From Lytechinus pictus (lineage: Eukaryota > Echinodermata > Echinoidea > Temnopleuroida > Toxopneustidae), in contig NC_087258.1 in the NCBI RefSeq assembly GCF_037042905.1, forward strand, positions 8,100,501-8,164,500: a DNA stretch of 64,000 bases, in the 5' to 3' direction. Of the stretch, positions 55,094 to 64,000 are shown one piece after another. The notes beneath the pieces were generated by a model. The model searched no databases. It saw only the letters and a list, made by a program, of their open reading frames with translations, and was not told where the DNA came from. Position numbers and translations under genes: made by a program. How positions within the stretch are numbered: position 1 is the first letter of the stretch; each line of letters begins with the position of its first letter.

Positions 55094-58000
55094 CTGTGAA
55101 GGTAGACAAGGAGAGAAAAATATTTTAATACCCTTACTTTTCAACATGTTCAATTTAAGCGAATGTCTATTGGCCACCGAATTATTTCATAATCCTCTAA
55201 CCATTTTAGCATGAGTTTCGGGATAAATTATCCAACGAAACATCATTTTCAAAGAAATAATTATTTTATCATCTGATATGACAAAAGCAATGAAGTCTGA
55301 CTAAATGCCAGATTATAAATATGAAATTCGAAAAAAAAGCAGAAAATGATATCATATAAATATTTCCGTCAACACCACCCCCACCCCTAAATTAAAATTT
55401 ATAATTCAATAAATAAGTAAATAGATATTTCAAAAAGTAAATAAATAAATAAATTAATAAATTAATAGATTAATGAATGAATAAAGTTAGATGAATAAAT
55501 ATTAATTAAAATTAATAATAAAAAACTTTTATTATGTTACTATCGTAAAAGATCATGACCAAAATAGTTTACCTCTTTTTAATTTGATTGTTGAGGCATA
55601 ACTCTCAAATCAAATCCCCTACTTGAGTTAGTCTGCAGGCACAGACCCTTGTTTCTCGCGATTCTCATAGTGTATAACGCAGAGTCTTAATAAGTGAGAC
55701 TAGATTCACTATGTATTGAGACTGGCTCTTAGACAAAGACATAGGCCCGTATTCTGAACTCGGGTTTAAATTAAACTCTGGTTTAAAGTTGTGGTTTAAC
55801 TATGGAGAGCCAATTGGAGCACAAATCCCTTACAATACACATTCAATAACTTTATTAACTCATATGACACCCAAATTTTTCATAATTGTCTAGAAATGAT
55901 AACTTAAGTATTTTTCTTCATTATAAAAGCAAAAAGGAAACAAAATAGTAAACATAAAAAATATACAATATTAAGAGAATTTTTGAACTTTTGGCTCCCC
56001 ATAATTTTAGCACAGAGTTAGACCATGGTCTAAGTTAAACCTGACTTCTGAATACGGGCCATAGTCTTGGGAGTCTAGTCTTCACTCTAGACCTGTTATT
56101 GGTTGAAGTGTCAAAAACAATATGAGCCTGTGTCTGCATACTAAACTTGAGTGGCGAATCTGTTTAATGTTGATATCATTTGTTGTGTTACTTTCTTGCG
56201 TGTATCGAACCCACAACTCACTCTTGAATTCATGAAATAGGCAGTTAGACCGAACGGGAGACAACAACACAATGTGACCATCAGAGCGAGGCGGGAATAG
56301 TCAGGAATGTGCTGCCTGGGAGCTCCCGAAAACGCCTTGGTTGATCGAGGTGCAGTCTAATGAATAAAACAATTTAAAGTATTAAAAATTCAATCAAATT
56401 AGATGTAAAACTTGCGGAAATGCGGTTGTGCCTTTGAAGTCCTTTATATATGGACAGAGTAGAGCCGCACTTTCATTGTATTGGTCAAAGAAATTGGCCG
56501 TGACAGTTCGTCATATACAGAAGAAACCTTCTGGCACAGTTATACCCCTATACTTATTGCATGTTTTGATGGGTTGAAGGGGCAACCAAGGCTCATTATT
56601 ATAATGATTACGGGATTTAGATTATGATAAAACTTGAAACAGAATGCTCTGGAATTTTAAAGTGATGGTGCGGGCTGAAAATATTTATATCTAAATAAAT
56701 AGAGTAAAATTCAGAAAGCTAAATGCTGAAAATTTCATCAAAATCGGAAAACAAATAACGAGTTATTAAATTTAAAAAAAATTGTGAAAACAGTTTAATG
56801 CAAATCGTCATGAATATTCATTAGGTGGGCTGATGATGTCACATCCCCACTTTCCTTTTTCTTATGTTATTACATGAAACCATAATTGTTTCATTTTTTC
56901 ATACATTTGTAAATGATGTGTCTCCATTATGAAATAAGTTGCGGCAATAAATAACTAATGCACTTAATCAGTTGTCAATCCCATTGTTTTAGTTCTTGAA
57001 AAAAAAATCATATAATAAAATACAAAAGGAAAGGTTGGGATATGACATCATCAGCCCACCTAATGAATATTCGTGAAGACATGCCTAGAACTGTTTCACC
57101 GGAATAATGCGAAACTTAAAAATTCAATAACTTTGTTATTTCTTATCCGATTTTGATCAAATTTTCAGCATTTTTACCATCCCTTTAACACAAATCGGAC
57201 GCAAATAAGTGAATATGCAACGACCAAGCTAATACCATTTCCCCGTTTGTTTTAATCAATAATGTTTAGTTTTATGGAATGATGATTAGTCATATTTCAT
57301 GCCCAAAGGACGCAAAATATGATTGAATACTGATATACTGCTCAAAATCACTACTGATGAAATTTAATCGTTTTAAGGGAGATTTACATACACACGTATG
57401 AAGTTATTATATCATACAGAAATCCGAGACGTATCATCATTACCTTTATTGCATATTAATTTTTGCTTGCTTTATTCTTATGATACTATATTCTGATACT
57501 GTATTATGATACTGTATTCTTATTCGTATTCTTATGATACTATTCCAACCTAGCATGGGTGCCGTTTTAAGCGGCAATGTTGTTGATTACTACTTATAAT
57601 TCAATTATTCCACTTACGTGTACAACTGTCACCTGTGATTGTGGGGGCTGGACCGGGATGTGATTGGTCGATTGTGCGTAAGAAGGCGGAGCTCCGCTCT
57701 GTACCCCATGTCCTTGTGTGTATCCATGTAATGCTTGATCTCGTGATGGCGTGTGCATCATCGCTTGTTGTGAATCCAACCTCACCTCCACCATGCCAAG
57801 ATGCTGCTTTTCTGCTTCAGACATTTGAACCTCTGTGGCTATACATCGAACAGAAATAAATTTTCGGTTTCATTTTATTTTCATTTCAATGTGTGTTATA
57901 TTTCAAAACCATTATGTAATATGAAATTAGGGAATGATACATCATTTTACAGTTATTCCAAACAGACCGTTCCTACACAGAGAGGTATAAGGACTGGGAT

Positions 58001-59881
58001 CAAGCTTCACTCCTTTGATGCTATGCTCAACACCGCCGATAACCTATGCGCTAATCTGCATCTTTTAGCAGGTGGCTTGATAATAGAAAAGTGTTTTTTT
58101 TAATAGGTGTTAAATAAAGGCATCATGTAATTGTATCTTGGCATCTGTTGGCTGATATCTTTAATGATTTCTCATCAAGTTTCAGATGTAAAATGACTTT
58201 CACGAGCGAACGCAAATTTTCGAAATTCCATACTATTTTCTACTTTAAAAAAAAAAGCAAACACACAAGCAAAATACCTTAACATCGAATATTGGAAAGC
58301 ATCGAGTGACATGACAGGACCTTAAAATGTATGCAAATTATCAATGGAACACACTCAAATATTGAATTTGTGAAAGGATCTAATTTATTTTGTTCTAATC
58401 CGACACACAGATAATCAGATGGGCATAGTGCGAAACTTGATAAACTGTTTGGTGTCCTGTTTATAACACAAGCCATTAGTGAGCTTCATGATTTTATCTA
58501 CAATTTGTGTTTATTAGTTTGAAACTGGTACTGGGCTTCTGAAAATCACCGCAGCAGGAAAACAACTTTCCGCATGGAAGTGCAATGCCAGGTGGTATGT
58601 ATGGTATGGTATTTATTAAATCATGCATCGCAGTTACAAAGACTGAATTGCACATGGATATACAATATTAAAAATGTACAGCCTCAAAACAGTGGAATTA
58701 TTTACATAATTAAAAAGTAAACATATATCACAGACTGAATGCAATAAATAACATACTATTGCGTATTAAACCATACATATTATTTACGATAAAAGAGTAA
58801 TGTAAAACACACCCATAATTAAAACAAAGAAGAGGAAGTAGAATAAGAAGAAGAAGAAGAAGAAGAAGAGAAAAAAAAGGAGAAAAAGAGGAAGAAAAGA
58901 AGACGAAGAAAAAGAAGAAGGAGAAGGGAAGAAGAAGGAGGAGGAGAAAAAGAAGATGGAGAAGAAGAAGACAATGAAAAAGAAAAAAAAAGTTGAAGCA
59001 GAATAACAAGAAGATAAAGATCATATAATATATTGCAAAATGAGAATACAGAATACTGATATGTAAAAGGTAAAATTTTTAATTTGGTATTCATGGAAAG
59101 GCAATTATAAAATTCATTTTAAAAATTCAAATAGACATGTTTAGAAATAGAATTATTACGTAAGGGTAAAGTTCATTTACCAGTCAGTTTTTCTTGATCA
59201 GTATAATTTAGAAATTAGTTGAATCGCAGCCGGTACAAAGATTGGTATCTACTTTTGAATCATGTTGCCTATTTCATTAATGAATTATGGTATACACATT
59301 GTTAAAACATTATAGACCGAATTTCAATATGAAAAATAGTTTGACAAACATAAGCAGAAAATAGAATATGGCAAAAAAGTATAAATGGTATAGCCCTGCA
59401 AGATGTAAGGACATAAATACTAGATAAGTAATCATAAATTTAAAAAGTGGTAAAAAATTGAAATATTAAGATTATGTTTTATCATTGCTGGTTTAAAAGC
59501 CTTACCAAATAGGGTAAGGCGCTCTTTTTATAGCGTTCTGAAATATCCCATTTTAAACTTTGAGACCATGAATATAGGCCATAGATTTTAACCCCCATCT
59601 AAAGATTTGTTCACATGTTCAATCCGTTACCATGTTCACGATTCCGATCTCCATATGATTAGAATATACAACATTGTCATGTGATTAAAATCAACAACTA
59701 TAGAAAAATGATAAAAACATAGAAAAGATGAGACGATAATAAGACAAATAAGTACATTGTCTCTAAATGTGAAAATAAAAGTGTTTGGATTATAAAACTA
59801 TAATAATCGGCTATAAGAAATGAAAATATGTACACAAATTTGAAATAAGCGCACTTTGAAATTATGATACTTACATGTCAT
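54944..59881 (-). CDS. Dispanin gene C: divergent CD225-domain small membrane protein
   Basis: Exons on the minus strand: 59881-59875, 57838-57618, 56356-56222 and 55093-54944, predicting 170 residues with the same phases as A and B. The N-terminus opens MTSTEVQMSEAEKQH, then a Gln/Pro-rich tail with GAPPSYAQ (PPxY) and HIPVQPPQSQ. First membrane segment: SRLALMVTLCCCLPFGLTAY. Loop: AQDKQLYGDDDGARSSSRCA. Second segment: LGFAIAGIVCGCIVSALAGI. CLPFG and GD-x-x-GAR mark CD225. The conserved Trp before the second segment is missing, while GIVCG keeps the GxxxG spacing. Cys is abundant (three in the first segment, three around the second), so heavy palmitoylation is possible. Exon 3 is five codons longer than in A and B. 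Confidence 0.82.
55744..56060. mobile_element. 317-bp MITE (GGCCCGTATTCTGAA ends) in intron 3 of dispanin C
   Basis: GGCCCGTATTCTGAACTCGG at the left; CTTCTGAATACGGGCC at the right; ATA on both sides. Small relative of the 3.2-kb element at 5673-8920. Confidence 0.75.
56222..56356 (-). CDS. Dispanin C exon 3: first CD225 membrane segment
   Basis: Acceptor TATTCATTAG|ACTGCA, donor TCAAGA|GTGAGT. Reads TAPRSTKAFSGAPRQHIPDY, then SRLALMVTLCCCLPFGLTAY and FMNSR. The aromatic-Asp-Tyr start of the CD225 domain is conserved (IPDY against IRDY). Confidence 0.82.
56657..57188. mobile_element. 532-bp foldback MITE (TAAAGTGATGGTGCGGGCTG / CCATCCCTTTA)
   Basis: Arms contain GCTGAAAATTTCATCAAAAT and its inverse, CATCAGCCCACCTAATGAAT and its inverse. 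Same family as the arm at 28809. In intron 2 of dispanin C. Confidence 0.75.
57618..57838 (-). CDS. Dispanin C exon 2: Gln/Pro-rich N-terminus with PPSY
   Basis: Acceptor GATGTATAG|CCACAG, donor GTACAC|GTAAGT. The acceptor-proximal CCACAGAGGT equals CCACGGAAGT of A and B. 74 codons; a second ATG at 57824 would give MSEAEKQHLGMVEV. Confidence 0.82.
57839..59874. other. Intron 1 of dispanin C
   Basis: Contains a GAA-rich purine tract at 58829-58995 and AT-rich sequence. No other element or exon recognised. Confidence 0.5.
59875..59881 (-). CDS. Dispanin C exon 1: seven coding bases
   Basis: AAAATGACAT|GTAAGT. Joining CC gives M-T-S-T-E-V-Q. Chosen because phase, length and donor equal those of A and B, with a TATAAAT at similar distance. 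Confidence 0.62.
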
Positions 59882-59995
59882 TTTGGAGATATTTGTCTCG
59901 TTTTAAAATTTCTGCTGTGAATCCCTTTAGAACTCTTGGCAATTAAGTGCTGATATTTTTAAGGTATAATGCTACAGGTTCATTTCATTTTTTTC

Positions 59996-60002
59996 ATTTA
60001 TA
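59996..60002 (-). promoter_or_regulatory. Candidate TATA box of dispanin C
   Basis: CACTATAAATG on the minus strand, 115 bases upstream of the ATG. Confidence 0.5.
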
Positions 60003-60064
60003 GTGCGAATGATGATAATCGTTTGGCCATGTACGGTGTACGCCCTCCTCCGTCACCACCATTG

Positions 60065-60072
60065 TGACGTAA
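60065..60072 (-). promoter_or_regulatory. CRE/ATF-like site upstream of dispanin C
   Basis: TTACGTCA on the minus strand, about 63 bases upstream of the TATA box, in a locally CpG-rich stretch (60020-60180). Gene A has TTACGTAG in a similar place. Confidence 0.35.
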
Positions 60073-60181
60073 CGGCGTTGTATCCGCGTCTTCATGGTCT
60101 TTCTTCGTACTTCGGATTCGCGCCTACACTTTTGTCAAAATGCAGGATTTCCTTTCCCGTTCCTTCTACAAGACGATGGGA

Positions 60182-62290
60182 TATAATGTGACAGTAAACC
60201 AAATATGGTAAGATGCTAGAGATTCCGTATTATTACTTTACAGGATGGTTTTCATTCTTTTAAAATTATTCATACTGGTAGCAAGCATACTTACTTTGGC
60301 CGCGACTACTGCTGACATTGGCTGGTGGTTAGCATGTCAAGTTAGAAGTTTTATTGGGCTATGTATCAATGTGTATAAAAGAAAAATCTGCATGATAAGC
60401 CTATTATATTCAAACATATCTTTTTCATCTTCAATCGCATTTAATTTATATCATATCTACTTTATTTGGATAATTTGTTAGCCACTCAATTAACTTTTTA
60501 AGAGCGAAGCAAGCAATATCTTCTTCAGAAGTCTTCGTCCCCATTTATACTTCCCTCGCCCTACATCTTTTTGTGTAAGATTTATGATTAGTCAGACTCT
60601 AATCCCCCATGTTAACTCATCCCTTGCAGTAATAGCATTCATCACTTCTCAGATAATTGAATGTGTTGATTGCCAGAAAAACAACACGGATGACAGGGTG
60701 CGGCAGGGAAAGATTGTCCTTTCTGCGAAGCCCGGAATATTTAATTAATCATGAACTTTTTTATGCTGTTATGGGGCCGAGAGAATCGAATAACTTTTTT
60801 TTCATTGTAAAACATATATTCACATAAAGAACCACCATGCTTGTGAAAACAAATTCGCCGGTTTGATGTTTAACCCTTTCTCTCCTCGCCACCCCTACAT
60901 ATTCCAACATCCCATACCACTAGTTGACAACGGCAAAGAGGATAAAAGTATGGTTATAATACGAAACTCAATGGAGAACACAATACGACATAGTACTACA
61001 GATTCAGGGACAGAGACCTATTAAGCGATTAGTGGCTCTAATCTTTTGTGAATTGATAACCATTTTGTGTCATTTCTCAATAAGATGAGAACAAAATAAA
61101 TTTATCAAGTTCCTTAAACATTTACTTGACCTTGATTACGTAGGCCTACATGCAGCGATATAGATCATGTCGGTATAGACAGAGGAAGCGGACTTTGGCC
61201 AAAACGCATATTCGATTTTCTGAAGAAAACCCGGATGTATGCGGTCAGTATATCTGTTAAAATTTTTTAAAGAAATAATACGAGTGAGGCGTGGTGGAGG
61301 GGTGTAGAGTGGTTTTCTTTTGTGTGTGTTTATTTGTTTTTTAATTACAACTTTCTCAATTACTTAATTTAATTGTTTTGTAAAGGAAAAAATATCATAT
61401 TAACTTGAGATTTATCTAAAGATTATAAGTATGTTTGTGTTAAATTATTATATTCAGAGAGATTATGGAAGTTGTAGAAGATGTTTTTTTTACTGTTTTC
61501 TGTGTGATTATAAATATGTTTATATTGAATCTTAGTTTACTTTTCGAATAATTATTTAAATTTTTTGTATGAATTCTGATGCAATTACGTCAATTATTTC
61601 GTGTCACTCATTATGTTCATATGTTTTATACATAATGAGAAAGAAATAAAATATGATTTTAAAACAAAAATATGAAATGAAACCGAGAAAAGAACAGCGG
61701 TTTGAGGTTGAAGGATTTGAAATTTGATCTACCTTTTTATAATATTGTTCATGTGACAGGTGACAGTAGCTTTTCGTTTTATATTGTAATCAAGATCCGT
61801 AAGATCTACCTGCTTTATTGGCACTGATTGGATCTATATATAATGCAAGAAGTGGCCCACAGTGGACCGACATGACACTTCTTCACTAATTCTCATTCTG
61901 AATTTTCCCAATATGATTGTTGGACTTTTAGAAATAATTGTTAATTTTCCTGGCATTATTATGCTGTTAAGGTTATTGTGGCGTAAGGACTGATTTATCT
62001 TCCCTTCTCTTTGTCCTTCACCCCCCCCCCTCCCCCTCTCGCTCAACCCCCCCCCCCTCCCATTCTCTCTCTCTCTTTATCTATACCCCCTCTCCCTTTT
62101 TCCTCTTTTCTCTCTTAAAGGAATGGCATGAAACTGTAAAGTCCCGTCGAGACATTTGGGTTTTTTATTTTGAACTCTCAAACTAGTCTGCAGCTACAGT
62201 GTGTATAATTTAAATAATTTCATAATATATATTGTGTCTCATGCGGACCCGATATTATCTTAACATTTCCCATTAAATTTGACTGGTTTT
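60182..62290. other. Upstream intergenic DNA, no gene seen
   Basis: AT-rich. Poly-C/CT tracts at 62021-62115. Small frames (60245-60481 and others) lack any recognised motif. Confidence 0.45.
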
Positions 62291-62297
62291 TAGAAGG

Positions 62298-63778
62298 GCC
62301 CTGGGAACGATTTTTTCAGTGGGGGTGCTGACACGGGCTGAAATCTCTCCTAAAGGCGGGGGGACACACAATTGAGTTTTCCATAGTTCTTTTATATATA
62401 CTCACACATGCAAGGGCACCCATACACATACACACACACACACACACGCGCACCCTCACTCACCCACACACACACTCACATATATAAATACATGTATATA
62501 TATATGACCGTCAATATTTAGCTTTATTCTTATAAACATGATAAGAGCATAGATATCAAATAGACGAAGTGCGAGCGCGAAGCGCGAGCCAAAAAATTGT
62601 ATTTTGTCCTGAAAATTGAACATTTTTAGCAATGTTTGTGATCCTGAACATGTAATATAATAATAATATGTAACAATTAATTACTGCGAGTGCGATCAGC
62701 GCGAGCAGCTATTTTTTATATATGTTCTGGCCTGATCGAAAAGGAACCTGTTCTAAAGACTCTTTGCCCTTTACCCATGAAGACGATACATATTCCAACA
62801 ATCAAACAATGCGACCGTGAAGCGCGAGCTGAAAATTTTGTCATTCCGACCTAAAATCTGGACATTCTAAGCACTTTTTGTAATCATGAACAGGGTAGGT
62901 ATATAACTATGCAATTGACGCGAGCGGAAACAAAATTGAGATTTCAAACCTAAAAACGGGACATTAAAGCACTTTTCTAGTTATGAAGAGGGTAGGTATA
63001 ACTATATATATGATTGATGCGAGCGCGAAGGGCGAGCGGAAACAAAATTGAGATTTCAGACCTAAAACCGGGACATTCTAAGCACTTTTCTAATCATGAA
63101 CAGGATAGGTATATAATTGTACAATTGATGCGAGTGCGAACGGAAACAAAATTGAGATTTCTGACCTAAAAACTGGACATTCTAAGCACTTTTCTAATAA
63201 TGAACAGGATAGGTATATAAGTATACAATTGATGCGAGCGGAAACAAAATTGAGATTTAAGACCTAAAAATGGGACACTCTATTCATGTTTTGTAGATCA
63301 GGAAAAGGATGGGTAATTGAGTATCTTCTTACATAAAAAAATGTGAGCGCAAAGCGCGAGCACCAAATTTTTGACATTCTGATCTGAAACTTTATACTTC
63401 AAGCACGTTTTAAATAAAAAAAAACAAGTTGTGTATTTGAATAAATATGCGTGCATGTGTTTAGATTTATACCTAGAATAGGGCATTTTAAATGCATTTT
63501 TTATTATGAAAATTAACAATGCGAGCTAGAAGCGCGAGCTGAAAATATTTAATATTCCGATCTGAAAAGGGTGAATTCAAGCACTATTTCAAGCACTGTG
63601 TAGGAAAATTCTGAATGGGAGGTTCCTACTGAACGTCTTTCATTTTCATTACATTTCTGTCATTCGTCAAACCTACCAGATTTCCAGTGGGTGCTGCCTA
63701 TGAAAAATAACACACGCAGCACCCCAAGGAAAATTTGGGGGGAGCTGCAGCACCCACAGCACCCCCGCTTCCCAGGGT
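62298..63778. mobile_element. 1.5-kb element with CCCTGGGAA...GGGGGTGCTG ends and inverted mirror-repeat array
   Basis: Left CCCTGGGAACG and GTGGGGGTGCTG; right CAGCACCCCCGCTTCCCAGG is their inverse. About nine units, spaced 100-130 bases, carry GCGAGCGCGAAGCGCGAGC or decayed versions. They also carry ACATTCTAAGCACTTTT and AACAGGATAGGTATATAA. Same units as at 22.9-26.3 and 50.4-53.2 kb but in the opposite orientation. Confidence 0.65.
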
Positions 63779-63799
63779 CATGGTTTCTATAGACCTTTT

Positions 63800-64000
63800 T
63801 TTGTCTCGCCTGCATAGCAGAGCGAGACTATAGGCGCCGCTTTTCCGACGGCGGCGGCGGCGGCGGCGGCGTCAACATCAAATCTTAACCTAAGGTTAAG
63901 TTTTTGAAATGACATCATAACTTAAAAAGTATATGGACCTAGTTCATGAAACTTGGGCATGAGGTTAATCAAGTATTAGTGAACATCCTGCTCGAGTTTC
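63800..64000 (+). repeat. Marine-invertebrate repeat with CTCGCCTGCATAGCAGAGCG hairpin and (CGG)n
   Basis: GTCTCGCCTGCATAGCAGAG, then CGAGACTATAGGCGCCG, then about eight CGG units, followed by TCATGAAACTTGGGCATGAG. CTCGCCTGCATAGCAGAGCGAG can form a hairpin. Runs off the window. Confidence 0.65.

Noticed and set aside
58728-59094. Hydrophobic or Ser-rich minus-strand frames
   Set aside because: Produced by the GAA-rich purine tract at 58829-58995 in dispanin C intron 1.
60003-60481. Two short plus-strand frames as genes
   Set aside because: The first lies in the CpG-rich promoter region of dispanin C; the second has one hydrophobic stretch but no recognised family or splice partner.

Overview
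The window is AT-rich animal DNA: split genes with GT-AG introns, LINE, SINE and MITE debris every few hundred bases, long microsatellites and many poly-C tracts. The words shared by its repeats (the GCTCGCGCTTCGCGCTCGC core, the foldback starting TTAAAGGACAAGTCCACC, the CTCGCCTGCATAGCAGAGCGAG family) are ones I associate with sea urchins and other marine invertebrates. The best guess is an echinoid; the species is not determinable by reading.

Four host genes can be assembled, all on the minus strand. (1) 1-14121: the 5' two thirds of an SLC17 (sialin/vesicular anion transporter type) gene. Seven exons are rebuilt from splice sites and phase; the 3' end lies before base 1. (2-4) A tandem cluster of three CD225/dispanin (IFITM/PRRT-like) small membrane protein genes: A (20783-35408), B (38195-42290) and C (54944-59881). 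Each has four coding exons. The first codes only ATG plus four bases and splices in phase 1 to a proline-rich exon. The third carries the first membrane segment and the fourth the second. A and B are recent duplicates and C is an older paralogue. All three have TATAAAT 99-115 bases upstream of the start codon.

Most of the rest is mobile DNA. 5.67-13.55 kb, inside the first SLC17 intron, holds three large inverted-repeat elements end to end: GGCCCGTATTCTGA ends with a 160-bp tandem array and a CTAG-rich core; CCGATAGTCCGCGG ends with two nested foldbacks; and a 1.7-kb palindrome flanked by TA. 16-18.5 kb holds a LINE 3' fragment and an old repeat split by a foldback. 22.75-26.66 kb is a 3.9-kb insertion in gene A carrying the CTCGCGCTTCGCGCTC mirror-repeat array. 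28.4-33 kb holds three LINE fragments inside gene A's first intron. 33.5-41 kb has MITEs and tRNA-derived SINEs, some datable by comparing A with B. 43.3-45.6 kb is a nearly readable 5'-truncated LINE. 50.14-53.37 kb is an inverted-repeat element with a perfect 8-bp target duplication and a nested Tc1/mariner remnant. 62.3-63.8 kb is a third carrier of the mirror-repeat array.

The SLC17 protein should be a multipass transporter of endolysosomal or synaptic-type vesicles. The CD225 proteins should be small two-segment membrane proteins that may be trafficked through N-terminal PPxY motifs. Nothing suggests that the transporter and the CD225 cluster work together.
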